The notes below the pieces were generated by a model. It had not been told where the DNA came from, ran no database searches, and was given only the letters and a program-made list of their open reading frames with translations. This document shows, one piece after another, positions 52,385 to 61,170 of a DNA stretch of 64,000 nucleotides (position 1 is its first letter; every line of letters starts with the position of its first letter). The position numbers and the translations under genes are program-made. This stretch comes from Hymenobacter nitidus (GTDB lineage Bacteria; Bacteroidota; Bacteroidia; Cytophagales; Hymenobacteraceae), in contig NZ_JAJADQ010000004.1 in NCBI RefSeq assembly GCF_020447315.1, positions 310,001 through 374,000 on the forward strand. Reading direction: 5' to 3'.

Positions 52385-54658
52385 ATGGAACCTGATATTA
52401 AAACCGAAACACTCGACATCGAAGGCATGACCTGTGCCTCCTGTGCCTCGTTCGTGGAAAAATCCCTGGCCCGCACGCCGGGAGTCACGCGGGCGGTGGT
52501 CAACTTTGCCACCGAAAAGGCCACCGTTGAGTACGTGCCCACGGAAGCTACCCGGGCCACGCTCCGGGAGGCGGTGGTGAAGGCCGGCTACGGCGTCAGT
52601 GAACGGGCACCGGACACCAGCGCGGCCGAGCGCAGCGCGGAAATCGACGAGCAGAAGGCCCTGGCTTACCAAAAGCTGAAACGCCGCTTCTGGGTGGCTA
52701 TGGTGCTGGCCATCATCATTATGCCCCTGAGCATGCTCATGCTGTGGCCGGCCCTGATGGCGCGCGTCAACATGCAGGAACTGAACTACGGCCTGCTGCT
52801 GCTGACGCTGCCGGTGCTGCTCTACAGCGGCCGCGAGTTCTATACCTCGGCCTGGAACAGCTTCCGGCACGGCACCGCTACCATGGATACGCTCATTGCT
52901 GTGGGCACCGGGGCGGCCTTTCTCTATAGCCTGGCCGCCACCGTGGTGCCCCGGTTTTTCACGAGCCGGGGGCTAATGCCCGAAGTATACTACGACACCA
53001 CCGCTACCATCATTGCCCTGATTCTGCTGGGCAAAGTGCTGGAGATGCGCGCCAAAACCCAGACCTCGGCGGCCATCAAGGCCCTGATGGGGCTGCAGGC
53101 CAAAACGGCCCGCGTCGTGCGCCCCGACGGGCAGGAGGTCGATGTGCCCATCGAGCAGGTGCAGCCCGGCGACCTGGTGCTGGTGCGCCCCGGCGAGAAA
53201 GTAGCCACCGACGGTATCGTGGAGGAAGGCCACTCGGCCGTGGACGAGGCCATGCTCACGGGGGAAAGCCTGCCGGTCGAGAAAAAGACCGGCGACCCGG
53301 TCTTCGGTGCCACGCTCAACAAAACCGGTTCTTTCCGCTTCCGCGTCACGAAAGTGGGCACCGAGACCATGCTGGCCCAGATTGTGAAGCTGGTGGAAGA
53401 CGCCCAGGGCAGCCGGGCGCCCATTCAGCGCCTAGCCGACCAGGTCAGCGCGGTTTTCGTGCCGGCCGTGGTCGGTATTGCTATTCTCACGTTCGTGCTG
53501 TGGTTTGCCCTGGCACCGGTCGAGACGCGCCTGCCGCTGGCTTTGGTCAACTTTGTGGCCGTCCTCATCATTGCCTGCCCCTGCGCCCTGGGGCTGGCTA
53601 CGCCCACGGCCATCATGGTCGGCACAGGCAAGGGCGCCGAGTACGGCGTGCTGATTCGCAATGCGGAAGCCCTGGAAAAAGCCGGCCGGGTGAATACCGT
53701 GCTGCTCGACAAAACCGGCACCATTACCCGGGGTGAGCCCGCCGTGACGGATTTTGTGGCGGCTGAAGGCCAAGACGCGGCCCGGCTGCTGCAGGTGGTA
53801 GCGGCCGTGGAGCGGCAGAGTGAGCACCCGCTAGCCGAGGCCGTGGTGCGCTACGCCGAGGCCCGGCAGACGCCCGTAGTGCCCGTGGCCGATTTTCGGG
53901 CGGTAGAGGGCAAAGGTGCCTCCGCCGTAGTCGATGGCCAGGCTGTACTTATCGGGAATTTCCGCTTGCTGGAGGAAGCCGGCGTGGTCCTGCCAGCAGC
54001 CGTGCGCCAGCAGGCCGGCGAACTATTGGTCCAGGCTAAAACCGTGCTCTACGTGGCCGTAGCGGGCCAGGTCGTGGGCCTTATCGGGGTAGCCGATACC
54101 GTGCGGGACACGTCGGCGGCGGCCATTCAGCGGCTCCAGGCCATGGGCATCGAGGTGGTGATGATGACCGGCGACAACCCCCAGACGGCCGCCCAGGTGG
54201 CCGGGCAGGTGGGCATCAAACGTTATTTCGCCGAGGTGCTGCCCCAGGAGAAAGCCAGCAAGGTGAAGGAGCTGCAGGCCGAAGGCCGCACGGTAGCCAT
54301 GGTCGGCGACGGTATCAACGACGCGCCGGCGCTGGCTCAGGCCGACATTGGGCTAGCCATGGGTGGCGGCACCGATGTGGCCATGGAAGCGGCCGGCATC
54401 ACACTCATGCGCTCCGACCTGCAGGGCGTAGTCACGGCCATCGACCTGTCGCGCCAGACCATCCGCACCATCCGGCAGAACCTGTTTTTCGCCTTTATCT
54501 ACAACGTGCTGGGCATTCCCGTGGCGGCTGGCCTGCTGTACCCCGTCTTTGGGCTGCTGCTTTCGCCCATGCTGGCAGCCGGAGCCATGGCCCTCAGCTC
54601 GGTATCGGTGCTGACCAACTCCCTGCGCCTGCGCGGCTTCTCGCCGCGCAACGGCTAA
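52385..54658 (+). CDS. copA: Copper-translocating P1B-type ATPase
   Basis: Exports Cu+ (or Ag+) from the cytoplasm using ATP. The 757-residue protein has one N-terminal heavy-metal domain with GMTCASC (Cys17/Cys20), the membrane CPC motif (Cys398-Pro399-Cys400 in [14 protein letters not shown]), actuator loop LTGES, phosphorylation site Asp442 in DKTGTITRG, the SEHPLAEA histidine loop and the hinge [10 protein letters not shown]. Late segments [15 protein letters not shown] and [18 protein letters not shown] fit the Cu+ (P1B-1) subgroup. The ATG at 52385 gives the normal start. No copper chaperone or regulator gene is adjacent; the gene starts a run of redox/stress genes. Confidence 0.95.
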   Translation: MEPDIKTETLDIEGMTCASCASFVEKSLARTPGVTRAVVNFATEKATVEYVPTEATRATLREAVVKAGYGVSERAPDTSAAERSAEIDEQKALAYQKLKRRFWVAMVLAIIIMPLSMLMLWPALMARVNMQELNYGLLLLTLPVLLYSGREFYTSAWNSFRHGTATMDTLIAVGTGAAFLYSLAATVVPRFFTSRGLMPEVYYDTTATIIALILLGKVLEMRAKTQTSAAIKALMGLQAKTARVVRPDGQEVDVPIEQVQPGDLVLVRPGEKVATDGIVEEGHSAVDEAMLTGESLPVEKKTGDPVFGATLNKTGSFRFRVTKVGTETMLAQIVKLVEDAQGSRAPIQRLADQVSAVFVPAVVGIAILTFVLWFALAPVETRLPLALVNFVAVLIIACPCALGLATPTAIMVGTGKGAEYGVLIRNAEALEKAGRVNTVLLDKTGTITRGEPAVTDFVAAEGQDAARLLQVVAAVERQSEHPLAEAVVRYAEARQTPVVPVADFRAVEGKGASAVVDGQAVLIGNFRLLEEAGVVLPAAVRQQAGELLVQAKTVLYVAVAGQVVGLIGVADTVRDTSAAAIQRLQAMGIEVVMMTGDNPQTAAQVAGQVGIKRYFAEVLPQEKASKVKELQAEGRTVAMVGDGINDAPALAQADIGLAMGGGTDVAMEAAGITLMRSDLQGVVTAIDLSRQTIRTIRQNLFFAFIYNVLGIPVAAGLLYPVFGLLLSPMLAAGAMALSSVSVLTNSLRLRGFSPRNG

Positions 54659-54736
54659 GGCCGGGGAAGCTGGCAGAAATGCCCGCGCCATAGCAGCGTA
54701 TTTGCACGCCCGCACGAGCTTATCGAACGGTCCGGA

Positions 54737-55453
54737 TCAGGAGCACTCGTGCTCATCGAGCAGGGCCTTGAAATCGTGGAGGCGGCGCTCTACCTGCGCC
54801 AGTAATTCGGCCGGCACCGGAATCTGGACGCCGTGGCGGGTGAAGAGGTAGCGCACCAGGGCCGTCAGCTCGCGCAGCTCCTCCTGCAGCTGGGCCCGCA
54901 GCTGTTCCCACTGGTCGGAGCCGGCCCCCGACTGGTGCAGGCAGGAGTGGCGCACAGCAATTGCCTGGCTGATTAAGGCCGCCAGCTGATCGAGCACCTG
55001 TTGCTCGGCCGCGCTGAAGGAGCGGGGCTGCCGGTCGATGATGCAGAGAGTACCCAGTGGGGTCTGGTCGGGTAGGCGCAGCAGCGCGCCGGCGTAGAAG
55101 CGCAGCTCGTTCTGCTGGGCTGCCTGCGCCGCCTCGGGCGTAATGGTAGCCGTGGTTTCGAGTAGCAGATCGTGGTAGACCACGGCCCGCGACTTCTGGA
55201 TGGCCGTGGAGCACAGGGCTGCAATGCGCGGCTGCCGGTCGTTGCCGGGCATGCCGTGGTTGGCCGGGTACAGCACTTCCTCTTCCTCGACTACGGCAAT
55301 CAGGGAAATAGGTAAGCTGAACACCTGGGCCGTGAGGGCGACAAACTCATCGAAGATGGGCTCAATCAGGGTCGGCAATACGTCGTAGGTGCGGAGGCTG
55401 CGCAGCCGTTCACGCTCATCGTCGGGCAACAGAGAAGCAGGATTCACAGACAT
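54737..55453 (-). CDS. GAF-domain sensor protein
   Basis: A 238-residue soluble protein from the ATG at 55451-55453, with one GAF domain over about 15-170: LPDDERERLRSLRTYDVLPT, EPIFDEFVALTAQVFSLPIS, LIAVVEEEEVLYPANHGMPG and LRFYAGALLRLPDQTPLGTL, CIIDRQPRSF. A C-terminal helical region follows (EQLRAQLQEELRELTALVRY). GAF domains bind small ligands or act as redox sensors. No output domain, so it may be an accessory sensor. Longer open frame to 55576 lacks GAF-family character. Confidence 0.83.
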   Translation of the reverse strand: MSVNPASLLPDDERERLRSLRTYDVLPTLIEPIFDEFVALTAQVFSLPISLIAVVEEEEVLYPANHGMPGNDRQPRIAALCSTAIQKSRAVVYHDLLLETTATITPEAAQAAQQNELRFYAGALLRLPDQTPLGTLCIIDRQPRSFSAAEQQVLDQLAALISQAIAVRHSCLHQSGAGSDQWEQLRAQLQEELRELTALVRYLFTRHGVQIPVPAELLAQVERRLHDFKALLDEHECS

Positions 55454-55461
55454 GGACAGAT

Positions 55462-55488
55462 GGTAAGTTCTGGCGTTACGAACTTGCC
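55462..55488 (-). promoter_or_regulatory. Imperfect inverted repeat before the GAF gene
   Basis: GGTAAGTTC (55462-55470), N9, GAACTTGCC (55480-55488), one mismatch; it lies about 9 nt upstream of the GAF start and could be an operator or a leader hairpin. Confidence 0.35.
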
Positions 55489-55686
55489 AGCTCAACAGTT
55501 TACCCGGAATACGTGCGTCACTTCTCCGGCAGTAGCCAGCGCACCCGGCGCTACCCGGCGGCCACGACCGGCACAACCGACGGATTTGGCTGCTGCTGGC
55601 AAAGAACCAGGGCTTCGTTCCCGGAAAGCAGCCCGCTCCCGAGCGGGGGCAGGCGATGGTAAAAAGCCAAATAAGTGCGGGCCGGC

Positions 55687-55998
55687 CTAAAACTTCCGGG
55701 CATGGCAGGCTGAGCAGTCGGCCGCGGTGGGCAGCATATAAGCATGCTGATCAATAGCGGCATCCATGGCTTGGCGGAAGGCAACCAGGAGCTTTTCGCG
55801 CTCAACGGTGGGCATGTTTTGCAGCACCTGCTCAATGGCCGCCCGGTACACGTGCGCCATAAAATTTGGCCCGTAGGCGGCAAAAAAGCCATTGTGCAAC
55901 GCATCAAACGTGGCTTTTTCCGAGGTAGAAATAGACTGGGACAGGGCCAGCCATTCTTTGGCGTTGTTGGCCAGGCTGAGTTGTAAAGAGTCGTTCAT
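55687..55998 (-). CDS. Small protein with C-terminal CxxCH motif
   Basis: A 103-residue helical protein (MNDSLQLSLANNAKEWLALS; MAHVYRAAIEQVLQNMPTVE; FRQAMDAAIDQHAYMLPTAA) whose last residues are DCSACHARKF, a C-x-x-C-H motif as used for covalent haem c. No signal peptide is visible, so if exported it would use another route; alternatively the motif may bind metal. Family not recognised. A long stem-loop lies in its upstream region. Confidence 0.68.
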   Translation of the reverse strand: MNDSLQLSLANNAKEWLALSQSISTSEKATFDALHNGFFAAYGPNFMAHVYRAAIEQVLQNMPTVEREKLLVAFRQAMDAAIDQHAYMLPTAADCSACHARKF

Positions 55999-56098
55999 GA
56001 GCTGGTGAGCAGGCTGAATAGCGAAGAGAAAACCGAAAGCGCAGCAGATGGCGGGCCGCTTGCAGCCGGCAAATCTAGGAGCAAGCCCGGCCGCTGGT

Positions 56099-56136
56099 CT
56101 TGACGAAACGCAGGCCCAGGGATGAGTTTCGTCAAG
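56099..56136. promoter_or_regulatory. Long stem-loop between the stress protein and CxxCH genes
   Basis: CTTGACGAAAC (56099-56109) and GTTTCGTCAAG (56126-56136) are an 11-bp perfect inverted repeat around a 16-nt loop. It lies 35 nt beyond the stop of the minus-strand stress-protein gene and about 100 nt upstream of the CxxCH gene. No T tract, so operator or RNA structure is as likely as termination. Its outer arms start TTGAC/GTCAA, resembling regulator half-sites. Confidence 0.5.
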
Positions 56137-56170
56137 CGGCGACGGCTGCCCGGCGGCCGTACCGGGTTTC

Positions 56171-57004
56171 TCAGCACACGTCGGGCAGCCACTCCGCTTG
56201 AGGGCGCCCCGCGGCGGGCAGCAGCACCGGCACCCGGCTGCCCCGCAACACCTGGGTTGTCACGCTGTGATGAAAAAGCTGGCTCCAGAAGCTATGCGCG
56301 CGCACCGGCAGCACGAGCAAATCGGCCGGAATGGCATCGAGGGCCCGCAGAACGCCATCAGCGGCCGGCCCGTGCTGCTCTTCGTACAGCTCCAGCGGCT
56401 GGTCGGCCAGAAGCTTGCTGCCCCGGATGCTGGCCAGGGCCCGTTGCCCGGGAAAGGCCTGCTGTTCTCCCTCGGCCACCACGTGCACAACGGTATAGGT
56501 TGCCGGCCACAGGTAGAACAGCGGCGTAAGGGCCCGGCTGCCGGCATCGAGGAGAAAAGCCCGCGAATCGACGGCCACGGCCACGCGCCGGGGAATAGCT
56601 GGAGTAGCCGTGGGCGGTATAAGCAGCAGGGGTAGGCCCGTGGCCCGCAGCACGGGCAGGGCCTGGTCGCGCAGCAACTCGTCCAGCAGGGTAGGCTTCG
56701 CACTCAGGCTCATCACCAGCAGCAGCGGCTGGTAGCGCCGCACGGCCTCGGCCACAGCCTCCGCAAGTGGCTTTTCCGACACCACTAGTTCGGTCTCCGG
56801 CGCATCGGGCAGGTCCGGAACGGCATCGGCCTGGGTGGTTGGTAAGCGGACCCCGGGCACGCTCAGCACTTCGGGCTCGGGCGTGAGGCAAAGGCGCAGC
56901 AGCACCAGGCGGGCCCGCAGGGGCGCGCTAACCGCCGCCGCCACCTGGGCTACGTGCGAGGCGGTAGCCAACAGGTCGGAAAAAACAAGAACGCAGGTAG
57001 CCAT
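56171..57004 (-). CDS. Universal stress protein-like, tandem
   Basis: A 277-residue, two-domain UspA-like protein, more divergent than the one at 39662. Domain 1: TCVLVFSDLLATASHVAQVA, LLLVMSLSAKPTLLDELLRD. Domain 2: VAVAVDSRAFLLDAGSRALT and ADLLVLPVRAHSFWSQLFHH, SVTTQVLRGSRVPVLLPA. It is divergent from the D-lactate dehydrogenase gene, and an FNR-type palindrome lies between them, suggesting joint control. Exact function unknown. Confidence 0.78.
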   Translation of the reverse strand: MATCVLVFSDLLATASHVAQVAAAVSAPLRARLVLLRLCLTPEPEVLSVPGVRLPTTQADAVPDLPDAPETELVVSEKPLAEAVAEAVRRYQPLLLVMSLSAKPTLLDELLRDQALPVLRATGLPLLLIPPTATPAIPRRVAVAVDSRAFLLDAGSRALTPLFYLWPATYTVVHVVAEGEQQAFPGQRALASIRGSKLLADQPLELYEEQHGPAADGVLRALDAIPADLLVLPVRAHSFWSQLFHHSVTTQVLRGSRVPVLLPAAGRPQAEWLPDVC

Positions 57005-57088
57005 GGCAGCAGGAGAAAGAGAAGTACGAACCGCTCAGGCCCGGTGGGCTAAGCTGGATAAAGCTGGCTCTTTACCCGGCCCGCTGTC

Positions 57089-57102
57089 TTGATGCAGGTC
57101 AA
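57089..57102. promoter_or_regulatory. FNR/CRP-type palindrome between divergent genes
   Basis: TTGATGCAGGTCAA matches the FNR consensus TTGAT-N4-ATCAA at 9 of 10 positions. It lies 84 nt from the stress-protein start (57004) and 73 nt before the D-lactate dehydrogenase start (57176), so it could serve both. A CRP-fusion regulator is encoded at 61148-62206 in the same region. Binding is inferred. Confidence 0.6.
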
Positions 57103-57175
57103 GCCCGGGCATGATTCTGCTCATTCTTTTCCCGCTGGCAGTACCTCACCTTTGCTTTCTACCATACTGCCGCCC

Positions 57176-58219
57176 ATGAAAACCACGGTCTTCAGCACCA
57201 AGCCTTTTGAGCAAGCCTACCTGAGTGCAGCCCTTGGCCCCGAGCATCCACTCCGCTTCATTGAGGCCAACCTGAGCGTGGACACGGCGCCGCTGGCCCA
57301 GGGCTCGAAGGCAGTGGCCATTTTTAGTACCGACGACGCCTCGGCCCCGGTGCTGGAGGCCCTGCACGCGCAGGGCGTGCGGTTTATGACCATCCGGGCC
57401 ACCGGCCACGACCAGGTAGACCTGGTCCGTGCCCAGGAGCTGGGCCTGCGGGTAGCCAATGTGCCGGAGTATTCGCCCTACGCCATTGCCGAGCACACCC
57501 TGGCCCTGATGCTGGCTTTGAACCGCCGCCTGATTCGGGCCGACCGGCAGCTGCGCTCCTACGATTTTCGCCTCGACGAGCTGATTGGCTTTGATCTGCA
57601 CGGCAAAACCGTCGGTATTATCGGCCTGGGGCACATAGGCGGTATCGTGGCCGGCATTCTGAAAGGGTTTGGCTGCCGGCTGCTGGGCTATGACCCCATG
57701 CCCAACCCGGCCCTGACCGCCCACGAGGGCGTGACCTACACCAGCCTGGACCAGCTTTGTGCCGAGGCCGACATCATTACCCTGCACGCGCCCATGACGC
57801 CGCACGCGCCCTACCTGATTGATGCCCAGCGGCTGGCGCTCATGAAAAAGGGCGTGATGCTGATCAATACTAGCCGGGGTGCGGAGCTGGATACCGAAGC
57901 CGCCCTGGCCGCGCTGGACTCGGGGCAGCTGGGCTACCTGGGCCTGGATGTATATGAGCACGAGCAGGCGCTGTTTTTTCAGGACCATTCCCGGCAGCCC
58001 CCCGCCGACCCGCTGTTTGCCCGCCTGCTGACTTACCCCAACGTGCTCATCACCGGGCACCAGGCGTTTCTGACCCAGGAGGCCCTGGGCAACATTGCCG
58101 CCACTACCCGTCAGAACCTGGATGGTTGGGCGGCCGGCGAGGTGCTGGCAACCGAGCTGACCCACGCCGCGCCGGGCCACCCGGTGCAGGTCGAAGCCAA
58201 GCCGGTACTGCCGGCCTGA
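57176..58219 (+). CDS. ldhA: D-lactate dehydrogenase (2-hydroxyacid dehydrogenase family)
   Basis: NAD-dependent fermentative LDH, about 347 residues from the ATG at 57176. Seen: substrate-side N-terminus, NVPEYSPYAIAEHTLALMLA, Rossmann fingerprint VGIIGLGHIGGIVAGILKGF, the catalytic Arg in INTSRGAELDTEAAL, Glu in LGLDVYEHEQALFF and His in LITGHQAFLTQEALGNIAAT. LdhA-type enzymes use exactly these three residues. Reduces pyruvate to D-lactate, regenerating NAD+ when respiration is limited. Followed by two small genes in the same direction and preceded by an FNR-type site. Confidence 0.92.
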   Translation: MKTTVFSTKPFEQAYLSAALGPEHPLRFIEANLSVDTAPLAQGSKAVAIFSTDDASAPVLEALHAQGVRFMTIRATGHDQVDLVRAQELGLRVANVPEYSPYAIAEHTLALMLALNRRLIRADRQLRSYDFRLDELIGFDLHGKTVGIIGLGHIGGIVAGILKGFGCRLLGYDPMPNPALTAHEGVTYTSLDQLCAEADIITLHAPMTPHAPYLIDAQRLALMKKGVMLINTSRGAELDTEAALAALDSGQLGYLGLDVYEHEQALFFQDHSRQPPADPLFARLLTYPNVLITGHQAFLTQEALGNIAATTRQNLDGWAAGEVLATELTHAAPGHPVQVEAKPVLPA

Positions 58220-58270
58220 CTGGCCCCGAAACGCTCACCTACGTACTTCCCACCCGGTTTTCCCCGCTTT

Positions 58271-58387
58271 ATGGAACCTGTCTCACCTGCTACCGAGCGC
58301 GACACCTCCACCCGCGACACGCTCATCATCTCGGCCTTTATGGCTACGCTGGTGCTGCTGGCCGCCGTGGTGCTGGGGCTGCGCTAA
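58271..58387 (+). CDS. 38-residue single-pass membrane peptide
   Basis: An ORF of 38 codons starting with the ATG at 58271: polar N-terminus MEPVSPATERDTSTRDTLI, then a transmembrane stretch ISAFMATLVLLAAVVLGLR. It lies 51 nt after ldhA and 38 nt before the basic protein gene, all on one strand, so it fits an operon. The single-spanning layout and conserved spacing support translation; comparative evidence would be needed to confirm. Role unknown. Confidence 0.55.
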   Translation: MEPVSPATERDTSTRDTLIISAFMATLVLLAAVVLGLR

Positions 58388-58425
58388 GCCGCGCCTTGCT
58401 TTTCTCACTTCGTTTTCTCTTTTGT

Positions 58426-58959
58426 ATGAAATCCTCCCAGCAAGTTCTTACCGCCCAGCTCACCACTGCCGTAGCGCCCCATATCGGCCCGGCCGGCGCG
58501 GTGCCGGCTTCCAAAGCCGTGGCCAAAACCCTGCGGCAGCTATCCGGGCAGCTACTCAAACAGCAGGCCCGGCAGGTGAAAGCCGATGCGCGGGCGGCGC
58601 GGCCCACCAAAAAGATGGTGCGCCAGCAGCTGGCCGGCGAGCTGACCAACCTGCTGCAGCCATTACTAGGTGGGCCCGAAGAAGCGGCCAAAGCCGTGCG
58701 AAAATCGGTTCTGCAACTCGCCGGCCTGGTGCTCAAGCAGCGCCGCCGTCAGCAAGACAAACCGGCGGCCAAAGCCGCGCGCAAACCCGCTACGCGCGTA
58801 GCGGTACCGACAGCCGCGGCTACGCCCAAAGCCGAAGCCAAAGCAACCAGTGCCCGGCCAGCCCCGCGCCAGGCGCTGGCACCCAAGCGGCCAGCCGTGA
58901 AGCCAAGGCCCGCGCCAGTAGCTACCATCGGCTCAATGGCAGTGGCTGCCCCGGAGTAG
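58426..58959 (+). CDS. Basic Ala/Lys-rich protein with histone H1-like tail
   Basis: A 177-residue soluble protein from the ATG at 58426. N-terminal ~100 residues form helices (VLTAQLTTAVAPHIGPAGAV; LTNLLQPLLGGPEEAAKAVR). From about residue 105 the chain is Ala/Lys/Pro/Arg-rich, as in PAAKAARKPATRVAVPTAAA and KPRPAPVATIG, similar in composition to histone H1-like nucleoid proteins. No catalytic motif. It may bind nucleic acid or phospholipid; this is inference. Part of the ldhA run of plus-strand genes. Confidence 0.63.
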   Translation: MKSSQQVLTAQLTTAVAPHIGPAGAVPASKAVAKTLRQLSGQLLKQQARQVKADARAARPTKKMVRQQLAGELTNLLQPLLGGPEEAAKAVRKSVLQLAGLVLKQRRRQQDKPAAKAARKPATRVAVPTAAATPKAEAKATSARPAPRQALAPKRPAVKPRPAPVATIGSMAVAAPE

Positions 58960-59044
58960 GTCCCAGGTCGTTCTGGCTCTGGCACCAGGCGGCCGCCTGG
59001 CAGCATCGGAGGGAGTAGAGCTTGGTCAGTAGCGGGGCGGCCGG

Positions 59045-59389
59045 TTAGGGTTGCTCCGATTCCCGCGCGTCGGCCTGCATCTTGAGCAACAGGCTGATAG
59101 CGTAGGTTTCCTCCGTGGGCAGGCCTTCCTGTCGCCCCAGCTCAATACCGTGGTGCAGCAGTACGCAGGCCGGTAGTGAGGCCACTCCAAAGCTGAGGAC
59201 CACGGCCGGGTGCTGGGCAGCCTCAATCTTGAGTACCCGGATGCTGGCACCCAGCCGCCGCTGCAGCGCCTGAATCCAGGTATCGGTCAGGCTCACCATT
59301 TGGGAAACCTGGCCATAGTCCGCTGGCAGCAGCACCAGGAGCACGGCCGTATCCGGGGACAGCGGCGGAAAAAGGGAGGAAAAGGGCAT
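59045..59389 (-). CDS. Thioredoxin-fold protein lacking CxxC
   Basis: A 114-residue protein from the ATG at 59387-59389. The middle LLVLLPADYGQVSQMVSLTD and the end VVLSFGVASLPACVLLHHGI, ELGRQEGLPTEETYAI follow a thioredoxin core: strand, helix, and the cis-Pro segment before a strand (SLPACVLLHHG). The active-site CxxC is absent, so it cannot be a conventional reductase. It is divergent from the PAS histidine kinase gene, so a role in signalling is possible. Function not stated with confidence. Confidence 0.6.
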   Translation of the reverse strand: MPFSSLFPPLSPDTAVLLVLLPADYGQVSQMVSLTDTWIQALQRRLGASIRVLKIEAAQHPAVVLSFGVASLPACVLLHHGIELGRQEGLPTEETYAISLLLKMQADARESEQP

Positions 59390-59460
59390 AGCGTGTGGGG
59401 TAGGCCGGTAAAAGTACTTGTGGCGCAGGCCGCGCAACATGAGCCGCCTCACCAGCTTGC

Positions 59461-59474
59461 TTGATCTTCGTCAC
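59461..59474 (+). promoter_or_regulatory. Weak FNR-like site before the PAS kinase
   Basis: TTGATCTTCGTCAC matches TTGAT-N4-ATCAA at 8 of 10 positions in the 167-nt gap between divergent genes. Suggestive only. Confidence 0.3.
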
Positions 59475-59556
59475 CGGCCCGCTCCGTTCAAATTTGCCGA
59501 CCTTAGCGACGGCGCTACGCTGGCTATTCTGCCGGGCGGTTTTCCTGCTTCGAATT

Positions 59557-61170
59557 ATGGCTACCGACCACTTTGCGCACTCCCTGACCGATGTGCTCAT
59601 CAATCAGGCCCCCGAGTTTCTGGGCGTTTATGACCCCGGCCAGGGCTGGTTTACGCGGGTCAATCCGGCCGGGGTTCAGCTGCTGGGCTATGCTTCCGAG
59701 CAGGCGTTTCTGAGCGAGCCGGCCCGCGCCCTGCGCACGCCCGCGTTGTCGGCCCACGACTGGGCCCTGCTGCGCGAGCTTTGCCGGCGCCACGGCCGCC
59801 AGCAGGCTGAAACCGAAATCAACTGCCCCAATGGTAGTGCCTTTGTGGCCTGCATCGAGCTGACGTACTTCCAGGCCGAGAGCATGCCGTCTATTCTGGT
59901 GCGCATCACGGCCCAGACCCGCCTGCACCAGGTGGAGCACGAGCTGGCCCAGAGCGTGCGGCGCTACGAGGCCGTCTTTGCCAATGCCACCATTGGCATC
60001 CTGGTCTGCAACCGGGCGGGCACGATTGTGTCGGCCAACCAGATGGCCCACCAGCAATTTGCGTATCCCGAAGGGGCTCTGCCCGGGCTGAGAGTTGAGG
60101 AGCTGATACCCAATGCCGGCAGCCGGCGGCACGAGCAGTTGCGCCAATCCTTTAACGCCCACCCTCAGGTGCGGGCCATGAGTGCCCACCGCAGCGACCT
60201 GGAAGGCCTGCGCGCCGATGCCTCGGTGTTTCCGGTGGAAGTCAGCCTGAGCTATTTCAATCTGGATGCCGAGCTGTATGCCGTGGCCTACATCCTGGAC
60301 ATCACCCTGAAACGGCAGGCCGACCAGGAGCTGCTGGCCGAGCGGCGGCGCGTAGAGCGGCTCAATGCCGAGTTGGAGCAGAAAGTAGCCAACCGCACCT
60401 ACGCCCTGACCAGCACCCTGGCCCAGCTGGAACTGCACAAGAACGAGCTGGCCAAGGCCCTGACCGCCGAGCAGGAGCTGGGCGAGCTAAAGTCGCGCTT
60501 CGTGAGCATGGCCTCGCACGAGTTTCGCACCCCGCTCACGGCGGTCCTCACCTCGGCCGAGCTTATCGAGCAGTACACCGCTGACGCCCAGCAGGACAAA
60601 CGCCTCAAACACCTAGACCGCATCCGGCAGTCGGTGCTCCACCTGAATAACATCCTCGAGGAGTTTCTGGCCGTGGGACGCATCGAGGAAGGCCGGGTGC
60701 TAACCTGCGCCGCGCGGGTGCTGCTCCCGGATCTGCTGCAGGAAACCATTACCGACGTGCAGGGCCTGCTGAAGGCGGGCCAGACCATTGGGCAGGAGGT
60801 GAGCTGCGCCGCGCCCATCTGGCTGGACCCGTCGCTGCTGCGCAAAATCATGGTCAACCTGCTCTCCAACGCTCTGAAATATTCCGGCGAAAACGCGCGG
60901 GTAGTGGTACGGGCCCAATGCCGCGGGCAGCAGCTCACGCTCAGCGTGCAGGACGAAGGCGTGGGCATTGCCCCGGAAGACCAGACCCACCTGTTCGAAC
61001 GGTTTTTTCGGGCCCGCAACGTGGCCTACGTGCCCGGTACGGGCCTGGGCCTCTACATTATTGCCAAGTACCTGGAGCTGATGCAGGGCACCATCGTGCT
61101 GCACAGTACCCTGGGCGTAGGCACCACCGTTACCTTAACCATTCCGTATGAAAACCATTCTGCTGATTGA
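59557..61170 (+). CDS. PAS-domain histidine kinase
   Basis: A 537-residue soluble sensor kinase from the ATG at 59557. Two PAS-like regions: about 1-130 (VLINQAPEFLGVYDPGQGWF) and 140-265 (RYEAVFANATIGILVCNRAG, TIVSANQMAHQQFAYPEGAL). A coiled coil then leads to HisKA FVSMASHEFRTPLTAVLTSA and an HATPase with NLLSNALKYSGENARVVVRA, VQDEGVGIAPEDQTHLFERF, GTGLGLYIIAKYLELM. No membrane segment, so it senses a cytoplasmic signal, possibly redox or oxygen. It overlaps the next gene, a receiver-CRP protein, by 23 nt. Confidence 0.92.
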   Translation: MATDHFAHSLTDVLINQAPEFLGVYDPGQGWFTRVNPAGVQLLGYASEQAFLSEPARALRTPALSAHDWALLRELCRRHGRQQAETEINCPNGSAFVACIELTYFQAESMPSILVRITAQTRLHQVEHELAQSVRRYEAVFANATIGILVCNRAGTIVSANQMAHQQFAYPEGALPGLRVEELIPNAGSRRHEQLRQSFNAHPQVRAMSAHRSDLEGLRADASVFPVEVSLSYFNLDAELYAVAYILDITLKRQADQELLAERRRVERLNAELEQKVANRTYALTSTLAQLELHKNELAKALTAEQELGELKSRFVSMASHEFRTPLTAVLTSAELIEQYTADAQQDKRLKHLDRIRQSVLHLNNILEEFLAVGRIEEGRVLTCAARVLLPDLLQETITDVQGLLKAGQTIGQEVSCAAPIWLDPSLLRKIMVNLLSNALKYSGENARVVVRAQCRGQQLTLSVQDEGVGIAPEDQTHLFERFFRARNVAYVPGTGLGLYIIAKYLELMQGTIVLHSTLGVGTTVTLTIPYENHSAD

